Notes: generated by a model from the sequence alone, not told the origin. Positions 26,762 through 35,071 are shown, counted from the first letter of the stretch. The stretch: DNA of 61,646 bases from Clostridium sp. CAG:138 (GCA_000435055.1 FR879692.1:8107-69752), one strand, 5' to 3'. A program made the numbers and translations.

Positions 26762-27925
26762 TCAGCCGTTTTTAATGCGCTGCGGCGGGTACGTTCGGGC
26801 AAGTTCGTTTTTTTTTGCGCGAAGCAAAAGGTTCTTCGGCGTGTGCGAAAGGTCAACAAATTCCATCAATCCCGTCCTGTATCCGCATGCCGTCAGAAGC
26901 TTTTGCCGTATCGAGTCCGTTATCAATGCCGAAACACGCTCCCGCAGTATCCCGTTATCGTCAAATATCGGCAATGCAGCATAATCAGCCTTTCCCGCCA
27001 ATTCATGCTGGCAGCAAGGCACCGAAAGAATGTACTTTGCACCTCGCTTCACTGCATTATACAGTGCATAATCCGTTGCTGTGTCACATGCGTGAAGCGT
27101 TATCACCATATCGATTGCCTCGTCCGCAGCGCAGTCCGCTATATCTCCCGCTTGAAAATGCAAATTCGAATAACCGTATTTCTCTGCAAGCTTTGTGCAG
27201 AAATCGATAACATCCTCCTTCAAATCGACTCCTGTCATTTGTACGGGGATTTTGCGAATAAAAGTGAAATAATAATACACGATGAACGTGAGGTATGACT
27301 TTCCGCACCCGAAATCGATAATTCTCATCGGTTTCTTCTCTGCGTCATTATTTTCTCCGTCAACAGCCTCATCTTTTACGATTTCGTCGATGAATTCCAA
27401 AAATCTGTTTATCTGTTTGAACTTATCGTACATAGCCTTGTGTACCGCACCGTTACTTGCCATAACACCCATGTCTGCCAGCGGGGGGATGACAGTGCCC
27501 TCTGCAAGGATGTATTTTTTCTTTCGGTTTTGCGATTCAACCGCCTTCGGGGCTGCAGTGCAGGCGCGGCTGCCGGTCAGCAGATTGCCCTTTTTTGTCA
27601 GCTTTGCCGTAAATTCGCGCTCGCCGTTCCACGCATTAACCTGCGTATATCCCTCAAAATCGGAACATATGCGCATCGCAGCCTCGTTTTTTTCGCAATA
27701 CTCATGGAACGCCTGCTTCTCTGTCAGCCTTTCAATGAAATATTGGCCGTTTACAAGTGAAAACGTGCTCTTCTTGTATCGTTTTTCCCCGCGCGGACCG
27801 CTGAGCACAATCCTGTGCGCACCGCAGGAAATAATTTGTTCCGCAAATTCACTGATACTTTCCATATTTTCCTCGTCAAAAGTCGCATTTTCAAGAGGTG
27901 CCCCTGCGTGTTTCACGCATGGCAT
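26762..27925 (-). CDS. SAM-dependent methyltransferase (Methyltransf_32 type); C-terminus probably frameshifted
   Basis: About 387 residues from the ATG at 27925, chosen because AGAGGAG lies just before it; an ATG at 27865 with GAGGA is an alternative. Motif I of the Rossmann methyltransferase fold is IIDFGCGKSYLTF, then TGVDLKEDVIDF, and MVITLHACDTATD with SVPCCQHEL, a pattern of the Methyltransf_32 (METTL25/RRNAD1-like) group. Substrate unknown. The frame stops at 26762, shortly after a run of nine A. Removing one A would join it to a coding-looking stretch that ends at 26689, with ALKTAEDTLEVLKTEQKL and KKDGYFD. It is probably first in the operon with the MMPL transporter. Confidence 0.85.
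   Translation of the reverse strand: MPCVKHAGAPLENATFDEENMESISEFAEQIISCGAHRIVLSGPRGEKRYKKSTFSLVNGQYFIERLTEKQAFHEYCEKNEAAMRICSDFEGYTQVNAWNGEREFTAKLTKKGNLLTGSRACTAAPKAVESQNRKKKYILAEGTVIPPLADMGVMASNGAVHKAMYDKFKQINRFLEFIDEIVKDEAVDGENNDAEKKPMRIIDFGCGKSYLTFIVYYYFTFIRKIPVQMTGVDLKEDVIDFCTKLAEKYGYSNLHFQAGDIADCAADEAIDMVITLHACDTATDYALYNAVKRGAKYILSVPCCQHELAGKADYAALPIFDDNGILRERVSALITDSIRQKLLTACGYRTGLMEFVDLSHTPKNLLLRAKKNELARTYPPQRIKNG
26808..26816 (-). other. A9 homopolymer at the probable frameshift of the methyltransferase gene
   Basis: Nine T on the plus strand read as nine A in the gene. The zero frame ends 55 nt beyond the run; a one-base loss opens about 40 further codons to 26689. Confidence 0.8.
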
Positions 27926-28046
27926 GAATTCTCCTCTCATTATAATACTTTATCATCTTACGCCGAAAATCGCAAGTGGCAGCCGCATTATTCTGAGACA
28001 AACTCTGCGCATACCGTCCTTTTTACCGAAAAAGCGACTGATGCTG

Positions 28047-28075
28047 TTGACATTCAGTACATAATCTGTTATTAT
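28047..28075 (+). promoter_or_regulatory. Promoter of the TetR gene
   Basis: TTGACA (28047-28052), a 17-nt spacer and TATTAT (28070-28075). Confidence 0.7.
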
Positions 28076-28087
28076 AGTACTCGGAAA

Positions 28088-28124
28088 TAGAGTGTGAACT
28101 AATTTTGAATTGTTCTCAACTCTA
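28088..28124. promoter_or_regulatory. Imperfect inverted repeat downstream of the TetR promoter
   Basis: TAGAGT...GAAC (28088-28099) and GTTC...ACTCTA (28112-28124) face each other just after the predicted start point. The position suits an autoregulatory operator for the TetR protein; this is inferred from location only. Confidence 0.35.
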
Positions 28125-28160
28125 CAAAAGTTTTTGTTTATTTGTTTAAAAGGGTTTATC

Positions 28161-28856
28161 ATGACAAGACGCTACGACAGTCAGGAAGTAAGGCGGCGGA
28201 CCATTTCCGCGGGAATAAAGCTTTTTATTGAAAAAGGCTACCATAAAACAACCGTATCGGATATTTGCAGGCTTGCAGATGTTTCAAACGGTTCCTTTTT
28301 CAACGTTTTTCGAACAAAGAACGGCTTATTGATGGAGCTTGTTGTTAATATGTTCAACGGACAGTTTGATGCCGCGGATTCACTCCTTCCCGCCGATTCC
28401 GAGCCGCATATGCTTTATGTTTTTGAAACTGCAATTCAGCTTGCCATTGCCGAAACAAGCGAGAACCTGCGGGATATCTACGTCGAAGCATACACCAACC
28501 GCGAAACGCTCTGTTATATACATGACAGAACGGCGGCAAGACTGTTTGAGCTGTTCCGTCCGTTCAATCCCGATTGGAGTGAAAGCCGCTGCTTTGAAAC
28601 CGAAATCGGTACTGCTGCGGTAATGAGCGGATATATGCGTTACCCCTGCAATCGCTATTTCACTTTTGAGCAAAAGTTGGAACGTTTTCTTGATATTGCA
28701 TTAAAGGCCTACAATGTTCCCGAAGCCATGCGTTCCGATGCCGTCGAACGCATAAAAGCTGTTGACATTCGAAATTATGCCGTTCGTGTCATACGTAAGC
28801 TTGCGGAATCGGTCGGGTTTGAGCACGACCTTTCATTAAACGGCGAGTCGGTTTGA
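28161..28856 (+). CDS. TetR/AcrR family transcriptional regulator
   Basis: A 231-residue regulator from the ATG at 28161 (AAGGG before it). The N-terminal helix-turn-helix is canonical: RRTISAGIKLFIEKGYHKTTV, then DICRLADVSNGSFFNVFRTKN. The remaining ~180 residues are a ligand-binding domain I cannot assign. It has its own promoter, with an inverted repeat in its leader and a second one after it. Possible targets are its own promoter, the secreted-protein gene downstream and the divergent methyltransferase/transporter operon. Confidence 0.92.
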   Translation: MTRRYDSQEVRRRTISAGIKLFIEKGYHKTTVSDICRLADVSNGSFFNVFRTKNGLLMELVVNMFNGQFDAADSLLPADSEPHMLYVFETAIQLAIAETSENLRDIYVEAYTNRETLCYIHDRTAARLFELFRPFNPDWSESRCFETEIGTAAVMSGYMRYPCNRYFTFEQKLERFLDIALKAYNVPEAMRSDAVERIKAVDIRNYAVRVIRKLAESVGFEHDLSLNGESV

Positions 28857-28896
28857 ACGGGTTCAACCGAGTAACGATCAACAACGGCTGATAATG

Positions 28897-28927
28897 ATAT
28901 CAAAGAGCAATACATGCTCTCTGATAT
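28897..28927. repeat. 13-bp inverted repeat between the TetR gene and the secreted-protein gene
   Basis: ATATCAaAGAGCA (28897-28909) and TGCTCTcTGATAT (28915-28927) match except for one central pair, with a 5-nt spacer. It may be an operator or a hairpin. There is no T-run, so a standard terminator is unlikely. Confidence 0.7.
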
Positions 28928-28949
28928 ATTCAATTTGCAGGAGAAAAAA

Positions 28950-29500
28950 ATGAAAAAAAGCGACTGAACAAAATCATCGTCATTCTTCTTGCGGTGCTGA
29001 TGCTTGCAGCCATGCTGCCTGTTTCGGCAATTGCGGAAAGCTACTCCGCCGCAAGAGATCTGCGCATTTTGAACAAAGCGCATCAGGAAGTTAAAAAAGA
29101 CCTGCTTGCTGTTGATTCCGAGCAATACAAAGCAGGAAAAGCTCCCGAGGAAACAGTTGCCGAGCTTATCGGAATGCTTGAAAGCGATCCGCGCATTGCA
29201 TCCGTAAAACGCGACAGCGCAACAACTTTTACCTACAAACTCCATTCAGGGCTTACCGCCGTGTATGACTACAACATCATCCACGGTCGCCCTCAAGGCA
29301 AATTGCCCGAACCGAGCAGTCTTGAACAGATGCTTCCGATGAAACAGCCAATCAAACCTCACATACGAAAAGCCGCATCCGAGTCGAACCCGGGTGCGGC
29401 TTTTCAATTCACGCTGAAATTCAGCCGAAAGTCATGTTGCAAGGCGCATCAATTTGCTGCTTTTTCGGCCAGTTCATCCAGCTTTTTGTTTCTGAAATAG
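28950..29500 (+). pseudogene. Secreted small protein gene, frameshifted in the poly-A after its start codon
   Basis: A good ribosome binding site (GCAGGAG) precedes the ATG at 28950, but the zero frame stops after five codons. The gene continues in another frame. With one more A in the run at 28953-28959, the ATG would read straight into a typical signal peptide (MKKKRLNKIIVIL, then AAMLPVSAIAES) and a mature part of about 150 residues containing TTFTYKLHSGLTAVYDYNI. That segment faintly resembles part of the clan-CD dockerin protein at 51.8-53.8 kb. The 3' end runs through a perfect hairpin and overlaps the convergent membrane-protein gene, so the C-terminus may be truncated too. Confidence 0.6.
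29368..29404. terminator. Hairpin with A/T flanks inside the 3' end of the secreted-protein frame
   Basis: AAAAGCCGCA (29368-29377) pairs with TGCGGCTTTT (29395-29404). It is symmetrical and could stop transcription from both sides between the convergent genes. Confidence 0.6.
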
Positions 29501-29754
29501 AGTGCAACGTCGATTGAAATCTCAACAAAATTTAGAATATAGAAGAAGAAGCTGAGGAAGAACAGAAATCCGCTGCTTCCGTCAACCGTCTGCATTATCT
29601 TGCGCGCAATTCCGCAAGCATAGCCGAGCAGCAGGAAAAGCTCAAAAAACAGGCTTTTGCCCTTTGCCGTGCGTGACACAATGGATTTGCGAATCGATAT
29701 CGGCCATGAAAGACCAAAACAGAATATTGTTGCTGCCTCCAAAAAATCCAACAT
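29449..29754 (-). CDS. Small PQ-loop-like membrane protein
   Basis: A 101-residue protein from the ATG at 29754 (AAAGGGG before it). Three hydrophobic segments are visible, starting FLEAATIFCFGLSWPISI, then FFELFLLLGYACGIA and FLFFLSFFFYILNFVEI. The SWP-x-S followed by KS...TAKGKS pattern resembles one repeat of PQ-loop/SemiSWEET transporters, which move small molecules as dimers. No substrate can be named. It lies downstream of the fumarate-reductase-like flavoprotein gene, but a GC-rich hairpin separates them. Confidence 0.65.
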   Translation of the reverse strand: MLDFLEAATIFCFGLSWPISIRKSIVSRTAKGKSLFFELFLLLGYACGIARKIMQTVDGSSGFLFFLSFFFYILNFVEISIDVALYFRNKKLDELAEKAAN

Positions 29755-29800
29755 AGGTTTCCCCTTTCTTTCCGCGATGCGGATGTTATATTCATATTGA

Positions 29801-29826
29801 CGGCGGACGTTATTCTCCGTCCGCCG
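29801..29826 (-). terminator. GC-rich hairpin at the end of the Hdr-Flx-Frd operon
   Basis: CGGCGGACG (29801-29809) pairs with CGTCCGCCG (29818-29826), a 9-bp GC stem with an 8-nt loop, right after the last operon gene. It lacks a T-run, so it may stabilise the 3' end rather than terminate. Confidence 0.45.
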
Positions 29827-29853
29827 CATGGTTTTGTGTTCAACAATACCGCA

Positions 29854-31449
29854 TTATTTTCTGCGGTAATCAGGAAGCAGTTTCGGAGAGACCGCTTCTG
29901 TCTCTATGCCTGCCGCCTTAAGCTGCGATTCAAACTCAGCAACATGGTTCAACGTCAGCTTTGCAGGCACTGTTTCGGCTGCACGATGAGCCGCATTTCT
30001 GCCCGCACTCCTGCCGAATACGATAATGTCAAGCAGCGAGTTGCCCATCAAACGATTTCTGCCGTGGATGCCGCCGACAGCTTCACCGGCAACATAGAGG
30101 TTTGGAACATTGGGAGTCATGCCGTCAACATTGATATCAAGTCCTCCGTTCTGATAATGCAGCGTCGGGAAAACAAGAATGGGTTCGCGGCGTATATCGA
30201 TGCCGTGATTCATAAACATTCGGAGCATTGCCGGAATCCTTGCTTCGATTGTACCCTCGCCTCCGATACGCTCTATCATGGGGGTATCCAGCCAAACGGC
30301 CTTGCCGCTGCCTGTGTCAACTCCCTTGTTCCTGTCGGTGCATTCACGAATTATCGATGCAGCCGCAACATCACGGGTTTCAAGCGGATGCATGAACACT
30401 TTACCGTCGCAATTCACGAGCTTCGCACCGAGAGAGCGAACTTTTTCGGTAACGAGCGCACCGAAAATCTGCTGCGGGAACGCTGCGCCCGTGGGGTGAT
30501 ATTGGAGCGTGTCCGCATACAGAAGCTTTGCGCCCGCACGATAGCCGAGAACAAGACCGTCAGCCGTTGCACCGTAGTGATTGGAAGTCGGGAATCCCTG
30601 ATAGTGCATTCTGCCTGCACCGCCCGTTGCAATAATCACGGTTTTTGCACGCGCAACAAGCTTTTCACCTGTCTCCATGTTAAGGAGTACCGCACCTGCC
30701 GCATTTCCGTTTTCATCAAGAATAAGCTCGATTGCGGAGGTGAAATCTACAACGGGGATGCCGAGGTTAAGAACCTCATCCCGCAGCGTGCGCATTATCT
30801 CCGCACCGGAATAATCCTTTGCCGCATGCATTCTTTTGCGGGATGTTCCTCCGCCGTGAGTCGTTATCATAGTTCCGTCCGGAGCCTTGTCGAACTCAAC
30901 GCCGAGTTCGTTCAGCCACTGAATCGCACCCGGAGCATCACATACCAGCTTTTGGAGCAGTTCGCGCTTTGCTGCAAAATGCCCTCCGCCGTATGCATCA
31001 AGAAAATGAATCGCGGGAGAATCATTCGGCTTGTCCGCCGCCTGAATGCCGCCCTCTGCCATCATCGTGTTTGCATCACCTATGCGAAGTTTTGTGACGA
31101 TCATCGTGTTTGCGCCCGCATTATGAGCTTCAATCGCTGCCGACGCTCCCGCGCCGCCGCCTCCGATAACAAGCACATCAACGTCGTAATCGATTTTTTC
31201 AAGGTCAATCTCGCACGGGTTGATTCGGCTGTGTGCCTGAAGCATTTCGCAAAGCTCATGCGGAACTTCCTCGCCGCTGTTTGCGCCGACTTTAAGCACC
31301 GCAAACTCACTTGTTTTATAATCCGGATGGTACTGTTTGAGCAGTTTTTCCTTTTCTTCCGCCGTCATTCGCGCAGGTTCAAGGGCAATGTTTGCTTCCC
31401 TTGCCGCTTCAACAGCGTTAAGGGATTCACGGAATTCCTTTGAGTACAT
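29854..31449 (-). CDS. Fumarate reductase/succinate dehydrogenase-type flavoprotein subunit
   Basis: A 531-residue FAD protein of the FrdA/SdhA/TfrA family. After an unusual ~85-residue N-terminal extension comes the FAD-binding DVLVIGGGGAGASAAIEA, then the covalent/near-flavin region THGGGTSRKRMHAA, and active-site motifs LQYHPTG, LPTLHYQNGG-like FPTLHYQNGG and HGRNRLMGNSLLD, which carry the His and Arg residues that bind dicarboxylate and donate the proton. It should reduce fumarate (or oxidise succinate), although related enzymes use aspartate or other enoates. No membrane anchor subunit is present. It ends a nine-gene operon with Hdr and Flx genes. Confidence 0.87.
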   Translation of the reverse strand: MYSKEFRESLNAVEAAREANIALEPARMTAEEKEKLLKQYHPDYKTSEFAVLKVGANSGEEVPHELCEMLQAHSRINPCEIDLEKIDYDVDVLVIGGGGAGASAAIEAHNAGANTMIVTKLRIGDANTMMAEGGIQAADKPNDSPAIHFLDAYGGGHFAAKRELLQKLVCDAPGAIQWLNELGVEFDKAPDGTMITTHGGGTSRKRMHAAKDYSGAEIMRTLRDEVLNLGIPVVDFTSAIELILDENGNAAGAVLLNMETGEKLVARAKTVIIATGGAGRMHYQGFPTSNHYGATADGLVLGYRAGAKLLYADTLQYHPTGAAFPQQIFGALVTEKVRSLGAKLVNCDGKVFMHPLETRDVAAASIIRECTDRNKGVDTGSGKAVWLDTPMIERIGGEGTIEARIPAMLRMFMNHGIDIRREPILVFPTLHYQNGGLDINVDGMTPNVPNLYVAGEAVGGIHGRNRLMGNSLLDIIVFGRSAGRNAAHRAAETVPAKLTLNHVAEFESQLKAAGIETEAVSPKLLPDYRRK

Positions 31450-31466
31450 AATCCTTCTTTGCCCCC

Positions 31467-32144
31467 TTATTTTTCAATATCCCTGTTGTTGTACAGCTCC
31501 TGCAGTTCCGATGCAGGTTTGCCCATCAGAGCTTCCATCAGCTCGTCAAACGTTCCGTTTTCAATTTCCCGAACTCTGTTCTCAAGATGCTCGGATTTAG
31601 GCGCAAGATACTTGCCGTTCAGTCTTCTTGCAAGCATTGCAACCTGCGGATGCGATATTCCGGCAGGACAGCGTGAAGAGCAAACGCCGCACATCACGCA
31701 GTCAAAGGATTCCTCCGCGCACTTGTCAAACTCGCCGCGCTGAGCATATGCAATGTACTGCATTACGTTCAATCCCTGCGTGCAGCTTTTTGTACATGCG
31801 TTGCATCCGACACAGGCATATATCTCCGGATAAAGCTGCATCATTATCTGCTCGGTAGGTTTAACCTTTTCAATATCGTAAACCTGCTTGACGAGCGGGA
31901 AAAACGGCAGTGTTGCCACATACATGTCATTTTCAACCTTGGTTTGGCAGGCGAGACATGCATGAAGTTCGCGGTCGCCTTTGATGCGGTAGATCGTTGC
32001 ACATGCGCCGCAGAATCCGTTGCGGCAGCCGCAGCCGCGCACAAGCTGATAGCCCGCATATTCCATTGCCCGCATGATCGTCAAATCATCGGGGACGGTG
32101 TATTTTTTGCCGAAAAGGTAGATGTCAACCGTGTTTTCTTTCAT
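31467..32144 (-). CDS. Fumarate reductase/succinate dehydrogenase-type iron-sulfur subunit
   Basis: A 225-residue electron-transfer protein. The N-terminus is a plant-ferredoxin-like [2Fe-2S] domain with RGCGCRNGFCGACATIYR and a distal CLAC. The C-terminal half carries two clusters, CVGCNACTKSCTQG and CVMCGVCSSRCPAG, in the FrdB/SdhB order. It therefore links a donor to the flavoprotein encoded 17 nt downstream. Unlike methanogen TfrB it has no Cys-rich CCG domain; that function would come from the separate HdrB. The ribosome binding site is GGAGGAGAT. Confidence 0.88.
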   Translation of the reverse strand: MKENTVDIYLFGKKYTVPDDLTIMRAMEYAGYQLVRGCGCRNGFCGACATIYRIKGDRELHACLACQTKVENDMYVATLPFFPLVKQVYDIEKVKPTEQIMMQLYPEIYACVGCNACTKSCTQGLNVMQYIAYAQRGEFDKCAEESFDCVMCGVCSSRCPAGISHPQVAMLARRLNGKYLAPKSEHLENRVREIENGTFDELMEALMGKPASELQELYNNRDIEK

Positions 32145-32168
32145 TTTAAAGCATCTCCTCCAAAAACC

Positions 32169-33008
32169 TCAGTATTCGTTCGGAAGTGCATCCAGTTCGT
32201 CGCAGCGGAAAACGGGTCCGTCCTTGCAGACATATTTCGAACCGATATTGCACCTGCCGCATTTACCGATGCCGCATTTCATGCGAAGTTCCATTGTTGT
32301 GTATATTTGAGTTTTATCAAATCCGATCTCGCACAGTCCGGCAAGGGTAAATTTAATCATTATCGGCGGACCGCAGAGAATCGCGATCTTGTCGGTTGAA
32401 AAGCCCAATTCCTTGACATAGTTCGGAACAAAACCGACATGACCGCTCCACTCCGGCTGTTCTTTATCGATTGTGAGGTGTACGCTGACACCCGCATCAA
32501 CAGCCCACTCATCAATTATTTCATTATAGTCTACCAAATCCTGCATACTGCGCGAACCGTAAACAATATCTATTTTGCCGTACCTGTCGCGATAATGCCG
32601 GCAATAGTTAATCACGGAACGCAGCGGTGCAAGCCCGATTCCGCCTGCAATAAAGAGCAGATCGCGGCCTGCAAAAACGTCGTCCACAGGAAAGCCATTG
32701 CCGTACGGCCCGCGTATCGTAATCTGCTGCCCCGGTTCCATCGAATGCAGCCATTCTGTCACGCAGCCGCATTTTTTGATTGAAAACTCCATGAATTCCG
32801 TATTTGTCGGGGATGAAGTTATTGAGAACATCGCCTCGCCGACTCCGGGTACGGACAGCATTGCGCACTGCCCCGGACGGTGTTCAAACGCTTTTTTTCC
32901 ATCCGGAGTTACAACGCGGAAAGTTTTAACGTCCGGCGTGTCTATCCTTATATCAGTAACAACGCCGATAACTGGCATCAGGGGATCTCGTGTTGCTGTA
33001 ACAGACAT
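32169..33008 (-). CDS. flxA: FAD/NAD(P)-binding oxidoreductase, FlxA-like
   Basis: About 279 residues from the ATG at 33008 (GGGAGG before it). It is a ferredoxin-NADP reductase-like protein: an FAD barrel with HRPGQCAMLSVPG, the GPYGNGFPVDD loop, the nucleotide-binding IAGGIGLAPLRSVI and a C-terminal [2Fe-2S] ligand set CGIGKCGRCNIG plus a later Cys. The fold matches the NAD(P)H-oxidising subunit of FlxABCD and the related AsrB and PyrK families. In this operon it would bring NADH electrons into the Flx-Hdr complex. It starts directly at the stop of the preceding gene. Confidence 0.85.
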   Translation of the reverse strand: MSVTATRDPLMPVIGVVTDIRIDTPDVKTFRVVTPDGKKAFEHRPGQCAMLSVPGVGEAMFSITSSPTNTEFMEFSIKKCGCVTEWLHSMEPGQQITIRGPYGNGFPVDDVFAGRDLLFIAGGIGLAPLRSVINYCRHYRDRYGKIDIVYGSRSMQDLVDYNEIIDEWAVDAGVSVHLTIDKEQPEWSGHVGFVPNYVKELGFSTDKIAILCGPPIMIKFTLAGLCEIGFDKTQIYTTMELRMKCGIGKCGRCNIGSKYVCKDGPVFRCDELDALPNEY

Positions 33009-33009
33009 T

Positions 33010-34083
33010 TTATTTCCTCCCTTCGGGGGTTTCACCGTTTTCGCAGTCACGGTTCTGCGGCTTCGCAAGAGCTTTCATGACTTTCACAATGTTCATGTTT
33101 ATCGGGCATTTTGCAAGGCACCTGCCGCATCCCACGCACGAAAACAGTCCGTTGTTGTTTGTCGGATAATAGACCAGTTTGTGCATGAAACGCTGACGGA
33201 ACCTTTCCGTTTGAGTCAGACGCGGCTGTCCCGCAGACATTTTTGTGAATTCCGAATACATGCATGAATCCCAGCAGCGGAACCGTTTCACACCGTGACC
33301 CGTGTCGAAATCCCGAATATCGTAGCATTGGCAGGTCGGACAAACAAATGTGCACGTGCCGCAGCCGAGGCAATGTGACGAAAGTTCTTTCCACTCGGGT
33401 GCATTGAAAAATTCATCCGTCTTCCCCGCCCCGAAAGCATCGGGTTTCAAACCCGCAAGCGGAAGTTTTTTAATCCGAGCCGAAACCGTATCGTAAACGG
33501 CTTTCATTTCTGCCGCATCCGCTTCCCCGTCCGCCTCCTCGGTGAGTGTGTTCAGCGAGTTCAGAAGAGCGTTGCCCTTCGCTGTTTTTGCATCGAGATA
33601 GAGTGTATCTTCGGATTCCGTGCAAACAATATCACCTTCGGGCGCACCTGCATCAATTCCGAATGATGCACAAAAACATGTTTCCTGCGGACGGGAGCAT
33701 GCCAGTGACATTATGATGCCGTGCTCGCGGCGGTTCTTGTAGTAGGTATCAACGGGGTCGGAAAGAAAAACTCTGTCCAGTATTTCGAAACTCTTCACGT
33801 CACACGCCCTGACGCCGAACAGAACAAAATCCTCCGTTTCACTGCGGGTATCGACAATCTCTATTGTTTTTCCGCTCAGTTTAAAATCCATCAGGTTTTC
33901 GGTCTGCGGAAAGAAAAAGTCTTTTGCACTGCGAACAGTGTTCAAAGCTGCGGAACACTTTTTCCCGTTTTTCCACTCGGAAAACTTTGCTCCGCCTGCC
34001 GTATCCTGCGGCACATACAGTTTTGCACGTTCGGCAATTGCCGCAAAGAGCGAATTCAGCTCTGATTTTGCAATTTTACGCAT
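33010..34083 (-). CDS. flxB: 4Fe-4S dicluster protein, FlxB-like
   Basis: About 357 residues from the ATG at 34083, which lies within the end of the preceding gene and has AAAGGAG before it. Two ferredoxin clusters lie in the C-terminal third, HCLGCGTCTFVCPTC and SCVGCGRCLAKCPIN; the N-terminal part is like AsrA/hydrogenase beta-type proteins. It should pass electrons from FlxA towards FlxC/FlxD and HdrA. Assignment of the B and C letters between this and the upstream gene is by analogy only. Confidence 0.75.
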   Translation of the reverse strand: MRKIAKSELNSLFAAIAERAKLYVPQDTAGGAKFSEWKNGKKCSAALNTVRSAKDFFFPQTENLMDFKLSGKTIEIVDTRSETEDFVLFGVRACDVKSFEILDRVFLSDPVDTYYKNRREHGIIMSLACSRPQETCFCASFGIDAGAPEGDIVCTESEDTLYLDAKTAKGNALLNSLNTLTEEADGEADAAEMKAVYDTVSARIKKLPLAGLKPDAFGAGKTDEFFNAPEWKELSSHCLGCGTCTFVCPTCQCYDIRDFDTGHGVKRFRCWDSCMYSEFTKMSAGQPRLTQTERFRQRFMHKLVYYPTNNNGLFSCVGCGRCLAKCPINMNIVKVMKALAKPQNRDCENGETPEGRK

Positions 34084-35071
34084 TGTTTCCGCTCCTTTCA
34101 ACCGCAGCCGAGGGTTCGATATCGTCCTTTGTGTAATTCACGATCGGGGCTCTGCTGCCTTCTTCCGCGCCCGCCTGATATTCGCCGTAAAAGGCATTGA
34201 TATCCTTTATAAACTTTCGATTCAAAAGATGCAGCGGTATATGCTGGGGGCAAACGCGCGAACACTCACCGCAATCCGTGCAGCGTCCGGCGACGTGAAA
34301 CGCACGGATTATATGAAACATTTTTTCTTCGAAAGAATCTGCGGCTGCTTTGTTTTCAACACCTGATGCGGGATTGTCGAACACGCATTTTTCGCAGGTG
34401 CATGCAGGACATGCATCGCGGCAGGCATTGCAGCGAATGCAGCGCGAAAGCTCACCCTGCCAGAATGCAAAGCGTTCATCCGCCGTCATTGCTTCAAGTT
34501 TTTTGACCTCATCAAAGCGGGAATCGTCAAGAACTTCACCATTCTCCCCGAGAAGTTCATCATAAACAACGCAGCGTTTGGATTTGCAGTGAATGCAGCG
34601 TTCAAGCATACACTCGTTTCTGTCGAGTTTTGCTGTTCCGTCGTAAAGAGTTTCAACGATAATATTTCCGTTTTCGTCAAAGGTGAGCTTTGCAATACCG
34701 TCAACCGCCTGCCTGACCTTGTTGATATCAGCCATTCCCTCACACGGTATGCCGACTGCGTAAACCTTTTCTCTGTCGAACCTGTGTTCGGTAAGCAGCT
34801 GATTAAAGCTGTAGCTGTCGCATGGTTTCAAAAAAACCGCAACTTTGCCGGCGTCCCTGCGCGTTTCGTTAACAAGGTATTTTGAGAAGTTTGCGGCGCA
34901 AAAGCCGTTGTAAACAAATTCCCTGTCTATTTGTTCGGCTGTCGTGAAAACAGCGGGTGTAAGGTCGTAATCAAATTCGCCTCTTTTCCAGCCGAAAACT
35001 CTGCTGCAGATTCCGCTGTTCAAAAGCTCCTTTGCTTTGTTTGCAAGATAATCTTGGGTTATTTGCTGCAT
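34076..35071 (-). CDS. flxC: 4Fe-4S dicluster protein, FlxC-like
   Basis: A 331-residue iron-sulfur protein. The N-terminal two thirds have the FrhB/HdrF-like pattern VAVFLKPCDSYSFNQLL, VYAVGIPCEG and ERCIHCKSKRC. The C-terminus has RCIRCNACRDACPACTC and RCTDCGECSRVCPQH. It overlaps the genes on both sides (about 13 and 8 nt), which supports an obligate complex with its neighbours. The GGAGG site lies inside the preceding gene. The most likely role is an electron wire in the Flx module. Confidence 0.75.
   Translation of the reverse strand: MQQITQDYLANKAKELLNSGICSRVFGWKRGEFDYDLTPAVFTTAEQIDREFVYNGFCAANFSKYLVNETRRDAGKVAVFLKPCDSYSFNQLLTEHRFDREKVYAVGIPCEGMADINKVRQAVDGIAKLTFDENGNIIVETLYDGTAKLDRNECMLERCIHCKSKRCVVYDELLGENGEVLDDSRFDEVKKLEAMTADERFAFWQGELSRCIRCNACRDACPACTCEKCVFDNPASGVENKAAADSFEEKMFHIIRAFHVAGRCTDCGECSRVCPQHIPLHLLNRKFIKDINAFYGEYQAGAEEGSRAPIVNYTKDDIEPSAAVERSGNNA

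Noticed and set aside
29368..29404. tRNA fragment, because the loop contains GGTTCGACTC on the minus strand
   Set aside because: No anticodon or D-arm lies nearby and the outer arms form a simple 10-bp hairpin; the T-loop likeness is probably chance.
29797..31443. A 548-codon open frame on the plus strand opposite the fumarate-reductase-like gene
   Set aside because: It is the antisense of a clear flavoprotein gene, has no ribosome binding site, and its product is Cys/Arg/His-rich without any recognisable motif. Long antisense frames are common opposite genes with this codon use.
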